From NCBI GenBank assembly GCA_030612785.1, contig JAUWNF010000064.1, positions 1 to 10,911 on the forward strand: a stretch of DNA of 10,911 bases. Reading direction: 5' to 3'. The position numbers and the translations under genes are program-made. Below are positions 1-6,644 of the stretch, one piece after another (the stretch's first letter is position 1; the number at the start of each line of letters is the position of its first letter). The notes under the pieces are model-generated. The model was not told where the DNA came from, did no database searches, and saw only the letters and a list, made by a program, of their open reading frames with translations. Source of the stretch: Phycisphaerales bacterium (GTDB taxonomy: Bacteria > Planctomycetota > Phycisphaerae > UBA1845).

Positions 1-885
1 TACATCTCGACGACCAACCCCATTATCGTCGGTGGGGCTGCCCGCAGCGGAACCACCCTGCTCAGCGTCATGCTCAATAGCCATCCGGACCTGATCTGCG
101 GGCCGGAGTCGGACCTCTTCCGGCTCTGGCCGGAGTTCGAGCGCCTCTCCGTCAACCTGGTGACGTGGTCCTGGCACGTTTTGCACGGTTGGACCGAACC
201 GTTCGGGACGCTGGCGCACGCTTTCGGCACGTCGCTTTGGCGGATCCGGCGCATGTGGAAACGTTCCGGATCACCCGCCGAGTTCATCGAACGCTTCTTT
301 GCCGCCTACGCCCGGCGCCACGGCGTCACCCGTTGGGCCGACAAGACCCCAGCCAATATAAAGTGCATCGGTTTCATTTTCGAGCACTTTCCCCGCGCCA
401 GGTTCGTCCACGTGATCCGCGACGGCCGAGACACCTGCTGCTCGGTGCTGAAGTGGTCGCGGAGGTATCAGCAAGGACAGCCGCTGGACATCCGTTCGGC
501 GGCCACTACGTGGTCCAACTGGGTGCGCCTCGGAAGGACGTGGGTGGGCCACCCCAACTACACCGAGGTCCGGTATGAGGAGTTGGTCTCTGCGCCGGAA
601 GCGGTGCTGCGCCCGCTGTTTGAGTTCCTCGAACTGAAATGGCACCCGGAAGTGCTGGCGTATCACGACCAGATGCAGGCCAACCGCCCCGACCTGTCAC
701 TCACGCACTTAGCCGGTGTGAAAAGGCCCATCTACAACACTTCCGTGGAGCGCTGGCGCAAGGATCTTACGCTCGCAGACCGCCGGGTCGTCGAGGAGAT
801 CGCCGGACCAACGCTCCGCGAACTCGGCTACACCGCTTCGGCCGACTGGGTCGAGCAACCGGAAGACCACCTGGTGCCTGCCTGA
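1..885 (+). CDS. Sulfotransferase family protein (5' end outside window)
   Basis: Probable PAPS-dependent sulfotransferase, moving a sulfuryl group from 3'-phosphoadenosine 5'-phosphosulfate to an unknown acceptor such as a sugar, lipid or protein. The frame is open from base 1, giving 294 visible residues. The first ATG, at base 70, cannot be the start because the 5'-phosphosulfate-binding loop GGAARSGTTLL lies before it at visible residues 11-21. The 3'-phosphate-binding strand and helix, VHVIRDGRDTCCSVL, follow around residues 136-150 (Arg140, Asp141, Arg143). A later EVRYEELV stretch is also typical of the family. Perhaps only 5-20 N-terminal residues are missing. The stop TGA is at 883-885, and the next gene starts 90 bp downstream on the same strand. 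The acceptor cannot be read from the sequence, and no glycan or polyketide cluster is visible. Confidence 0.93.
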   Translation, partial: YISTTNPIIVGGAARSGTTLLSVMLNSHPDLICGPESDLFRLWPEFERLSVNLVTWSWHVLHGWTEPFGTLAHAFGTSLWRIRRMWKRSGSPAEFIERFFAAYARRHGVTRWADKTPANIKCIGFIFEHFPRARFVHVIRDGRDTCCSVLKWSRRYQQGQPLDIRSAATTWSNWVRLGRTWVGHPNYTEVRYEELVSAPEAVLRPLFEFLELKWHPEVLAYHDQMQANRPDLSLTHLAGVKRPIYNTSVERWRKDLTLADRRVVEEIAGPTLRELGYTASADWVEQPEDHLVPA

Positions 886-975
886 GTAATTGGTGCGCCA
901 GGGACGCACTCGATCGATTGTGGATTTCGGATTCGGTGGTAGGCAACCCTCGCCTCTGGTGCTAAACATACCGGT

Positions 976-1644
976 ATGACAACGCCTTCGTCGGGTGCAG
1001 TTCTCCGGGAAATATACGAGCGGCTCTGGTCGGCTTACGGTCCGCAGCATTGGTGGCCGGCCCAGACGTCGACCGAGATCGTCGTCGGCGCGATCCTCAC
1101 GCAGAACACCGCTTGGAAAAACGTCGAGCGGGCGATCGACACCTTGAAGACCGCGGACTGCCTGACGTGGGCGGCGCTGCGTGCGGTTGCCGAGCGGCGT
1201 CTGGCGGACCTGGTCCGCCCGGCGGGCACCTACCGGATCAAGGCCGCCCGGCTGAAGGCCTTTGTCGAAGTCCTCTGGACGGACTACGGTGGTTCATTGG
1301 GTTCGCTTTTGGAAGGTGAGGTTGACGACGTCCGGCGACGCCTACGGGGCATTCGCGGCATCGGGCCGGAGACCGCCGACGCCATTCTGCTCTACGCCGG
1401 CGAGCGGGCCACGTTCGTCGTGGACGCCTACACCAGACGAGTTCTGCGGCGCCACCAGGTGATCGACGGCAGTGCCAAATACGAGACCGTGCGGCACTTG
1501 GTGCATAGCGCCATCGTACCCGAGCCGCGGGTCTATAACGAGTATCACGCTCTGCTGGTAGCCGTCGGCAAGAAGCACTGCCGGATGCGGGCCCGCTGCA
1601 CCGGGTGTCCTCTGGAGCCCATGCCCCACGACGCGGACTTGTAG
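976..1644 (+). CDS. HhH-GPD DNA glycosylase, endonuclease III superfamily (MagIII-like)
   Basis: Base-excision-repair glycosylase of 222 aa. The early stretch ILTQNTAWKNVERAI (about residues 40-54) matches the conserved endonuclease III core. The helix-hairpin-helix LRGIRGIGPETADAILLYA (about 125-143) is followed by VVDAYTRR containing the conserved catalytic Asp150. The Lys that makes Nth a bifunctional glycosylase/lyase is replaced by Glu132 (GIGPETAD instead of G-x-G-x-K-T-A-N). That resembles the monofunctional 3-methyladenine glycosylase group (MagIII) rather than true Nth. The C-terminus has only three cysteines, Cys202, Cys208 and Cys211 (C-X5-C-X2-C), and ends 11 residues later without the fourth ligand of the usual 4Fe-4S loop. 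Removal of alkylated bases is therefore more likely than thymine-glycol cleavage, but substrate is inference. The ATG at 976 has no clear Shine-Dalgarno sequence. The gene stands 90 bp after the sulfotransferase with no obvious functional link. Confidence 0.9.
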   Translation: MTTPSSGAVLREIYERLWSAYGPQHWWPAQTSTEIVVGAILTQNTAWKNVERAIDTLKTADCLTWAALRAVAERRLADLVRPAGTYRIKAARLKAFVEVLWTDYGGSLGSLLEGEVDDVRRRLRGIRGIGPETADAILLYAGERATFVVDAYTRRVLRRHQVIDGSAKYETVRHLVHSAIVPEPRVYNEYHALLVAVGKKHCRMRARCTGCPLEPMPHDADL

Positions 1645-1651
1645 CAGTACA

Positions 1652-1770
1652 GGGGCTGTCGATTTAATCATTCGTGACGGTCTCAGATGTAGCGTCACCC
1701 CTTGTGGGTGGCGAAAAACGCAGGTGCGCCGCCCACAAGGGGCAACGCTACAGATTAAATCGACATCCCC
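1652..1770. repeat. Long interrupted inverted repeat A
   Basis: The outer arms 1652-1669 and 1753-1770 are reverse complements at 17 of 18 positions. The inner arms 1688-1713 and 1727-1752 match at 23 of 26, around a 13-nt loop (1714-1726). On the right the two arms abut directly. On the left they are separated by 18 extra bases (1670-1687), so the left arm looks interrupted. The inner arms begin TGTAGCG and end CGCTACA, with CCCCTTGTGGG as the best-conserved core. The element starts 7 bp after the glycosylase stop codon. It has no T-tract, so it is not a standard intrinsic terminator, and no coding sequence. It looks like a small dispersed repeat of REP or MITE type, but copies elsewhere cannot be tested here. 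Confidence 0.8.
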
Positions 1771-1771
1771 T

Positions 1772-1908
1772 ACAGCGCAAAGTCGCGGGCTTGTGTGTAG
1801 CGGCCGGCGTCCCCGCCGGCCGATGCCTTGACACCCCGGCGGCCGCGAACGCCGGGGTGTCAAGGACGAGACGCAGGCCGCTACGAAGCGGCGGCTACCT
1901 TGCGCTGT
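1772..1908. repeat. Compound GC-rich inverted repeat B
   Basis: This element lies one base after repeat A. Short terminal arms ACAGCGCAA (1772-1780) and TTGCGCTGT (1900-1908) are perfect complements. Inside them, 1797-1811 pairs with 1870-1884 at 14 of 15 positions (GTAGCGG...CCGCTAC). The centre is a perfect 16-bp stem, 1826-1841 with 1850-1865, around the 8-nt loop GCCGCGAA. The left shoulder also holds a separate perfect 9-bp hairpin (1801-1809 with 1814-1822, loop TCCC), an alternative to the outer pairing. The GTAGCG/CGCTAC edges resemble those of repeat A, which hints that both belong to related families. There is no poly-T tail. Short ORFs crossing this area show no recognisable protein. 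Confidence 0.78.
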
Positions 1909-1934
1909 GCTGGTAGAGCCGTAGACGAAGTTCC

Positions 1935-1963
1935 TTTCCCCACTCAGGCTCATCGACTATACT
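1935..1963 (+). promoter_or_regulatory. Possible promoter of the small lipoprotein gene
   Basis: A good -10 hexamer TATACT lies at 1958-1963. The -35 at the 17-bp spacing is poor (TTTCCC, 1935-1940). Transcription would start near 1970 and give a leader of about 70 nt. The first bases of that leader could fold into a hairpin (GTCCG 1966-1970 with CGGAC 1994-1998; CCGCTG 1974-1979 with CAGCGG 1987-1992). No operator is recognisable. Confidence 0.3.
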
Positions 1964-2027
1964 GCGTCCGCCGCCGCTGGGCGTGGCAGCGGACGGACAC
2001 GGGTTTGTCAACCTCTATCGAAAACGG

Positions 2028-2033
2028 AAGGAG
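2028..2033 (+). promoter_or_regulatory. Ribosome binding site of the small lipoprotein gene
   Basis: AAGGAG stands 8 nt before the ATG at 2042. This is one of the two best Shine-Dalgarno sequences in the window and fixes the lipoprotein start. The signal peptide begins directly after this start. Confidence 0.8.
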
Positions 2034-2041
2034 CCCATACG

Positions 2042-2482
2042 ATGAGGATGTTTTACGGATTGGCGGCGATTGTGCTCGTGTTGCCCCTTGCGGCCGGTTG
2101 TGACGCCGTCGGCGGCATCCTGACATCCACGACCGTCACGGTCGAACTGGTCAACAACGGCGACTACAACGTGGAGGCGACGCTATTCTATTACGACGAC
2201 CAGGATATCGCGGAGGCACTGCTCACCAAGATTGGCACGCAGCTGGAGTACACCATCGAACCCGGGGAGACGGTGACGTTCACCCGCGACTGCGACGACC
2301 TCCAAGCAATCATCGTGGAAGATGCAGAATTACAAGCTCCGCTCCTCAAACCCGACGACGACAGCCCTGTTCAGCGCGACGGCGACGTTTTCGGCTGTGG
2401 GGACCGCATTGTCTTCACCTTCGTTCACTCGGACGTGCTGGTGGACTTCGAGGTCAGGGTGTCGTACGAAAGAGGCGAGTGA
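2042..2482 (+). CDS. Small acidic lipoprotein of unknown function
   Basis: A 146-residue protein of unknown function. Residues 1-20 form a lipoprotein signal peptide: Arg2, a hydrophobic core, and the lipobox LAAGC with the predicted lipidated Cys20. The mature part of about 126 residues is acidic and looks all-beta, starting TVTVELVNNGDYNVEATLFYYDD and continuing with a glycine/proline turn (EPGETVTF). Two further cysteines, Cys84 (TRDCDDLQAIIV) and Cys119 (FGCGDRIVF), may form a disulfide outside the cytoplasm. No catalytic motif is seen. From memory, similar small lipoproteins with a DCDDLQAI-type segment occur in Planctomycetota genomes; this is not verified. A strong ribosome site supports the start. 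The gene has its own leader downstream of repeats A and B and converges on tsaB with a 28-bp gap. Confidence 0.85.
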   Translation: MRMFYGLAAIVLVLPLAAGCDAVGGILTSTTVTVELVNNGDYNVEATLFYYDDQDIAEALLTKIGTQLEYTIEPGETVTFTRDCDDLQAIIVEDAELQAPLLKPDDDSPVQRDGDVFGCGDRIVFTFVHSDVLVDFEVRVSYERGE

Positions 2483-2490
2483 TCGCCACT

Positions 2491-2509
2491 GCCCAGGCCG
2501 ATGCCGGGC
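2491..2509. terminator. Hairpin between convergent stop codons, possible two-way terminator
   Basis: GCCC (2491-2494), a bulged A, and GGC (2496-2498) pair with GCCGGGC (2503-2509) around the loop CGAT. This gives a 7-bp GC-only stem that fills most of the 28-bp gap between the lipoprotein and tsaB stop codons. Neither side has a T-tract, so terminator function is a guess from position and stability. Confidence 0.35.
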
Positions 2510-2510
2510 G

Positions 2511-3317
2511 TCATTCGCTGCGCGGCGCGTGCCGTCGTTCGTAGATCTCTTCGGCCTCGGGACGACGGATGTAAATAGGTGTCAGGTTGAGCGGATCATC
2601 GTAGCGGCCGACGGCGGCCTGCCGACGTCCGAGACGGTACACCATCTCGGCCCGGGCTTGGTTGTGCGTCTCAGGGAGAATGGCAAGCCCGCTGCGTTCG
2701 ACCACTTCGCGGTGATAGGCGACACCCTCTCCCACCACGCCGCTGCCGGACGGCATCCGCGCCAGGAAATCAGCCGGGTCAATCTCCGCCGGAGCGATGG
2801 TCCGCCGATAGCTCGGTGCGGCCCACGCGGCGGGGCGGCCCGTCGTTTCACGGGTGCGGTCGGGGTGGCCCATCGCTTTAGAGGTGGGGAGCATGCTGAC
2901 CAACTCGAAACCAGCCGCGTAGACCCGCCCGCGCTTGGCGTCCAACAAGACCGCCAGATTCGCCGGCGGAACGTCCAACAACAGGGCATTCTGCGCGATC
3001 ACCTCCAGGGTGGGTACGCGGACCACGCGCGTCCGCCCGCCGAGAGCGATGGTTTTGGCGAAGGTGATCCCGATTCTCAGCCCTGTAAAGCTGCCCGGTC
3101 CGCCTGAAACGTAGACTTCCTCGACTTGGCCCGGTTGCACGTCGTGCTTACGGCAAAGAGCCCGGACGGTGGGCAGTAGCTCGACCGCGTGCCGTCGGGC
3201 CGTGGAGAACGCCGACGTCTCCAGCACGTCGCTGCCCCGTCCCAACGCGACGCTTCCGATGCGGCCGGACGTTTCCACCGCGAGGCATATCATTGGATCG
3301 GGCGCGGGCGCGTTCAT
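2511..3317 (-). CDS. tsaB: tRNA threonylcarbamoyladenosine biosynthesis protein TsaB
   Basis: TsaB (YeaZ) is the non-catalytic partner of TsaD in the cytoplasmic complex that adds threonylcarbamoyl to A37 of ANN-decoding tRNAs (t6A). The 268-aa product has the ASKHA-fold N-terminus ICLAVETSGRIGSVAL (residues 10-25). It carries the family signature SGGPGSFTGLRIG at 71-83, a later LLDAKRGRVYAAGFEL strand, and the usual C-terminal TPIYIRRPEAEE. It is longer than typical TsaB (about 220-235 aa) because of an insertion of roughly 35 residues, rich in Arg, Pro and Thr, after residue 140. The ATG at 3317 is used here, but Met9 (3293) would also give a typical MICLAVETSG start, and neither has a clear ribosome site. 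tsaD and tsaE are not nearby. The neighbour on the right is divergent, 220 bp away. Confidence 0.95.
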   Translation of the reverse strand: MNAPAPDPMICLAVETSGRIGSVALGRGSDVLETSAFSTARRHAVELLPTVRALCRKHDVQPGQVEEVYVSGGPGSFTGLRIGITFAKTIALGGRTRVVRVPTLEVIAQNALLLDVPPANLAVLLDAKRGRVYAAGFELVSMLPTSKAMGHPDRTRETTGRPAAWAAPSYRRTIAPAEIDPADFLARMPSGSGVVGEGVAYHREVVERSGLAILPETHNQARAEMVYRLGRRQAAVGRYDDPLNLTPIYIRRPEAEEIYERRHAPRSE

Positions 3318-3416
3318 TGTTTGGGTTTACCATACCCGCTGGTCGCCGACCCCGCCACGCCATACACTGCGGATGTAAGGAATGGTTTTCGGTCACCGGC
3401 GGATCCCGAGCAGCCA

Positions 3417-3445
3417 TTGACGTCCTCGCGACCGCCGCTTAGCAT
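3417..3445 (+). promoter_or_regulatory. Probable promoter of the phosphoesterase-yidC unit
   Basis: TTGACG (3417-3422), a 17-bp spacer and TAGCAT (3440-3445) match the sigma-70 consensus at 9 of 12 positions. The leader would be about 86 nt. A second candidate closer to the gene, TTGACC (3498-3503), 17 bp, TATGGA (3521-3526), would start transcription about 5 nt before the ATG and give a nearly leaderless mRNA. The sequence alone does not decide between them. Confidence 0.4.
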
Positions 3446-3537
3446 GGGTTTTTGGCTGCGGACGGCCGATACGTGCGTAGATTGCTTGAGCATGGTGTTG
3501 ACCAGGCTCAACAACATCGATATGGATTGCGGAGTCC

Positions 3538-4374
3538 ATGTTTGCGATAATCTCCGACATTCACAGCAATATCGAGGCCCTTGAGGCGGTCTTCGCGGAC
3601 ATCGACCGCCGCGGGATCAAGGAAGTCTACTGTCTGGGCGACATCGTGGGGTATGGGGCCAGCCCCCGTGAGTGCCTCGATGTGGTGATGGACCGCTGCG
3701 CGGCGATCGTCTGCGGAAACCACGACCACGCCACATTCTACGAGCCCTACAACTTCAACGTGGGTGCCGAGCGAGCGTGCTATTGGACGCGGCGGGTTTT
3801 CGAGGAGGAGCCGGACAAGGCCAAGCGCAACCGGCGCTGGGAGTGCCTCGGGAGACTGCCCGTCAAAACCGAGGCCCATGATATGCTCATGGTCCACGCC
3901 TCGCCGCGCCGACCGGTCAACGAATACCTGTTCGCCGAGGACGTTTACACCAACCCGAATAAGATCCTGGCCAATTTCGACCGGCTGGACGCCCATCACA
4001 AGGCTTGTTTCGTGGGGCACACCCACGTGCCCGGGGTCTTTCTCGACGATCCGTATTTCGAGCCACCGGGGGAACTCCCCGAGGCCAATTTCTACGTCAT
4101 TACGGAAGACGAGAAGGCGGTTATCAATGTGGGCAGCGTCGGCCAACCGCGCGACCACGACACCCGCGCCTGCTACGTCGTAGTATACGAGGGCGCGGAA
4201 TCTCCGTTGGATGATGAGGGACCGGCCAATCCGGCGCGCGGCGCCGCTGACGGGTATCGTGCCACGGTCGAGTTCGTCCGCATCGAGTACGATGTCGAGA
4301 AGACGGTCAAGAAAGTCCTGGCCGTGGACGAACTGGATGACTTCTTGGGGACTCGTCTGCTCGAAGGGCGCTAG
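3538..4374 (+). CDS. Calcineurin-like metallophosphoesterase family protein
   Basis: A two-metal phosphoesterase of 278 aa, probably cytoplasmic as no signal peptide is seen. All family motifs are present and in order: DIH (Asp7, His9), GD (Asp35, in CLGDIVGYG), GNHDHA (Asn61, His62), VHAS (His120) and GHTHVP (His161, His163). These bind two divalent metals and activate water for phosphoester cleavage. The protein resembles single-domain phosphodiesterase or diadenosine-tetraphosphatase-like members, but the substrate cannot be assigned. A section of about 70 residues after NVGSVGQPRDHD (about residue 200 on) includes a polar loop and a final charged helix. The start ATG at 3538 has GGAG only 3 nt upstream, which is poor. 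yidC begins 9 bp after the stop, so the two are probably co-transcribed. Confidence 0.92.
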   Translation: MFAIISDIHSNIEALEAVFADIDRRGIKEVYCLGDIVGYGASPRECLDVVMDRCAAIVCGNHDHATFYEPYNFNVGAERACYWTRRVFEEEPDKAKRNRRWECLGRLPVKTEAHDMLMVHASPRRPVNEYLFAEDVYTNPNKILANFDRLDAHHKACFVGHTHVPGVFLDDPYFEPPGELPEANFYVITEDEKAVINVGSVGQPRDHDTRACYVVVYEGAESPLDDEGPANPARGAADGYRATVEFVRIEYDVEKTVKKVLAVDELDDFLGTRLLEGR

Positions 4375-4383
4375 TTCTACAGC

Positions 4384-6474
4384 ATGGATAGAAAGGTCCT
4401 TTTTCAGGCGATACTCTGGTCGGTAGCGGCCTATTTGCTTTTCCAGCTTATCGTCGTGCAGGTCTACGGACCGCCGCAACCACCCCCGGTGGATCACCCG
4501 ACAACCCAGCCCGCGACGCAGCCGGGCGCAGCACTCGGCGTGCCGAGTACGCAGCCGGCGGTGCCGTCCCCATCGCGATCCACACCGGACCAGGCGGCGA
4601 CGCAAACGCCCGCTCCGCCATCCGCATCGCTCAGTGTCGCCGGGGCGGAGGAGGAACAATCGTTCGTTCTCGGCTCGGTCGGGGGGGGCAGGCAAAGCGG
4701 CTACCGCGCGGAATTGACCCTGTCCAACGTTGGGGCGTCGATTGAGTCCGTTCTGTTGTCGGACTATAAGGCGGCGGTCGATGCCGACGACCCTTACCAA
4801 CTGCTACGCCCGGTAGAGATCGGCGACAGGCAACTCCGTTCGCTACCCCTTGAGAGCATCCTGCTGGACGGCGTGAAGCTCCGGCTCGACGAAATGCTAT
4901 GGCGGGGCCGAAAGGAAGAGGGCGTCGATTCCCAAGCCGTGGTATTCGAGTGTGACGTGGTTCGCGACCAGAATCCGATCATTCACCTGACGCGCCGCTA
5001 CGTCCTTAAGCCCGCAACGGCCGATTCCGCGCGCTACGACCTCAAAACCGAGTTGACCGTGCAGAATCTCACCGATCAGCGCCACAAGGTGCGCCTCACC
5101 CAGCGCGGGGCGGTGGGCATTCAGCAAGAAGACCGGCGCGTGGACGATCGCCGGGTAAACGTGGGCCTGTTCCTCGACGGTGCGGTTCAACCGCGCGGCG
5201 CCACCCAGTTCGCCGACGTCTCCAAGAACACCGGGCCGCTCACGCTGTTTGACACCCAGGGCGATGGTGCACGGAACACCAGTCAGTTTTGGTGGGTCGC
5301 CGCCGAGAATAAGTATTTCGCGTTCATCACCACGCCGGTCAAGCCCGACGGCAGCGAGGCGCCCGGCTATACTCACGAGGCTGCCGCCGTAGATCTGGAC
5401 GGCGCCGCCGAGACCCCGGATGACGTTGTGCCACAACTCTTGCTGGGCCCATTTTCACTACAGCCTGGCGAGGCAACCACCCTGCACGCCGAGCACTACA
5501 TCGGCCCCAAGGACAAACGGGTCTTTCTCGATGAGCGCAACGAAGACTACCGGCGGCGCAACTACTACATGCTCAACCAGGACCAGGGGCTTTGGTGTAC
5601 CTTCTCCTGGCTGACGGGGTTGATGGTCACCCTACTGAATTCTTTCCACGCGGTAGTCCGCAACTACGGCGTGGCCATCTTCCTGCTCGTGCTGGTGGTG
5701 CGTGTGATCCTGCATCCGATCACCAAGAAGACCCAGGTCAACATGGTGAAGATGCAGCAGTCCATGGGCAAGCTCCAGCCGAAGATCGAGGAGGTCAAGA
5801 AGCGTTGCGCCAACGACAAGCAGCGCTTGCAGCAGGAGACCATGCGGGTCTACAAGGAAGCGGGGGTCAACCCCGCGGGGCAGATGCTCAGTTGCCTGCC
5901 CATGGTGTTGCAGATGCCCATCTGGGTGGCGCTGTACAGCAGTCTGAACAACAACATCGCCATGCGCCACCACGGCTTTATCTGGTGGATCAATGACCTC
6001 ACCGCGCCGGACCAGTTGTACAGGTTCGCCGGGGACGGATTCTCCTTTCCGCTGGTCGGGGCAATCACCGCCCTCAACCTGCTGCCCCTGCTGGTGGGCG
6101 CCACCATGTATATCCAGCAGAAGCTCATGCCCAAGACCACGCCCCCGGCATCCGGCCAGTCGGACCAAGCGGGTCAGATGCAAAAGCAGATGCAGGCCAT
6201 GATGCCGCTGATGTCCGTTTTTATGATTTTGATCTTCTACAACATGCCCAGCGGACTGAATCTATACATCATGACCAGCAGTCTCCTGGGGGCCCTGGAG
6301 CAGTGGCATATCCGCAAGCACGTCGAAGCCGAGAAAGAGAGAATTGCTGATACGCCCCCCGCAACCGCCCCCGGGGCGACACCTACACCGAAAAAGCCGC
6401 GTGGGCCTTCATTCCTGGAGCGCCTGGCCAAAAAGGCTGACGAAGCCCAGAAGCTGCGCAGCCGACGCAAGTGA
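4384..6474 (+). CDS. yidC: Membrane protein insertase YidC
   Basis: YidC inserts and folds inner-membrane proteins, alone or with SecYEG. The 696-aa protein has the long Gram-negative layout. TM1 is at about residues 6-27. A low-complexity Pro/Thr/Gln/Ala linker follows (about 29-88), then a beta-sandwich periplasmic domain (about 90-390). Next is the conserved insertase core: TM2 at about 420-440 with Arg440 (VVRVILHP) at the place of the E. coli groove arginine (Arg366). The cytoplasmic helical hairpin runs from KMQQSMGKLQPKIEEVKKR to MRVYKEAGVNPAGQMLSCLP, leading to LPMVLQMPIWVALYSSL, and further TM segments lie at about 555-583 and 604-640. The tail is basic (SRRK end). It is longer than the E. 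coli protein (about 548 aa), mostly in the linker and tail. The usual companions rpmH, rnpA, yidD, jag and mnmE are absent. A metallophosphoesterase precedes it by 9 bp. Confidence 0.97.
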   Translation: MDRKVLFQAILWSVAAYLLFQLIVVQVYGPPQPPPVDHPTTQPATQPGAALGVPSTQPAVPSPSRSTPDQAATQTPAPPSASLSVAGAEEEQSFVLGSVGGGRQSGYRAELTLSNVGASIESVLLSDYKAAVDADDPYQLLRPVEIGDRQLRSLPLESILLDGVKLRLDEMLWRGRKEEGVDSQAVVFECDVVRDQNPIIHLTRRYVLKPATADSARYDLKTELTVQNLTDQRHKVRLTQRGAVGIQQEDRRVDDRRVNVGLFLDGAVQPRGATQFADVSKNTGPLTLFDTQGDGARNTSQFWWVAAENKYFAFITTPVKPDGSEAPGYTHEAAAVDLDGAAETPDDVVPQLLLGPFSLQPGEATTLHAEHYIGPKDKRVFLDERNEDYRRRNYYMLNQDQGLWCTFSWLTGLMVTLLNSFHAVVRNYGVAIFLLVLVVRVILHPITKKTQVNMVKMQQSMGKLQPKIEEVKKRCANDKQRLQQETMRVYKEAGVNPAGQMLSCLPMVLQMPIWVALYSSLNNNIAMRHHGFIWWINDLTAPDQLYRFAGDGFSFPLVGAITALNLLPLLVGATMYIQQKLMPKTTPPASGQSDQAGQMQKQMQAMMPLMSVFMILIFYNMPSGLNLYIMTSSLLGALEQWHIRKHVEAEKERIADTPPATAPGATPTPKKPRGPSFLERLAKKADEAQKLRSRRK

Positions 6475-6497
6475 CCCGGACCGGATTTTCAGCCTTA

Positions 6498-6526
6498 TTG
6501 ACAACCGCGGTCACGGCGGCTGAAAT
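6498..6526 (+). promoter_or_regulatory. Probable promoter of the solute-binding protein gene
   Basis: A perfect -35 TTGACA (6498-6503), a 17-bp spacer and TGAAAT (6521-6526, 4 of 6) lie 24 bp after the yidC stop. The predicted start, near 6533, gives a leader of about 120 nt. The promoter overlaps an 8-bp inverted repeat, TTTCAGCC (6487-6494) with GGCTGAAA (6518-6525). This might be an operator or a weak yidC terminator stem, but no T-tract follows. Confidence 0.45.
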
Positions 6527-6640
6527 ACGGGATTATGCGGGGCTGCGTTCATGGCCGGGGCGGCCTGCTCATGCACGCGGCGCGGCGAAGAGCCTATCGA
6601 CTCGCGCGGTCGGGGCCTGTCCAGAATGAGTCCGCGCTTT

Positions 6641-6644
6641 GGAG
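6641..6644 (+). promoter_or_regulatory. Ribosome binding site that decides the solute-binding protein start
   Basis: GGAG is 8 nt before the ATG at 6653. It favours this start over in-frame upstream candidates at 6551 and 6626, which would put an unusual Arg-rich extension in front of the signal peptide. Confidence 0.5.

Noticed and set aside
1797..1884. Repeat B as an intrinsic terminator for the glycosylase gene
   Set aside because: The stem is strong but no T-tract follows on either strand, and it lies more than 150 bp after the stop codon with another hairpin in between.
1645..1910. CRISPR array or tandem repeats
   Set aside because: The repeats are inverted, not direct, with no regular spacers and no cas genes.
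1342..1953. 203-codon open frame on the minus strand over the glycosylase and repeats
   Set aside because: It crosses a well-supported gene and both inverted repeats and has no recognisable domain.
2322..3107. 261-codon plus-strand frame
   Set aside because: It overlaps the lipoprotein end and lies antisense to tsaB, whose protein motifs are unambiguous.
3508..4800. 430-codon open frame on the minus strand
   Set aside because: It is antisense to the phosphoesterase and the yidC start, is Arg/Val-rich, matches no family I know, and arises from GC-rich codon bias.
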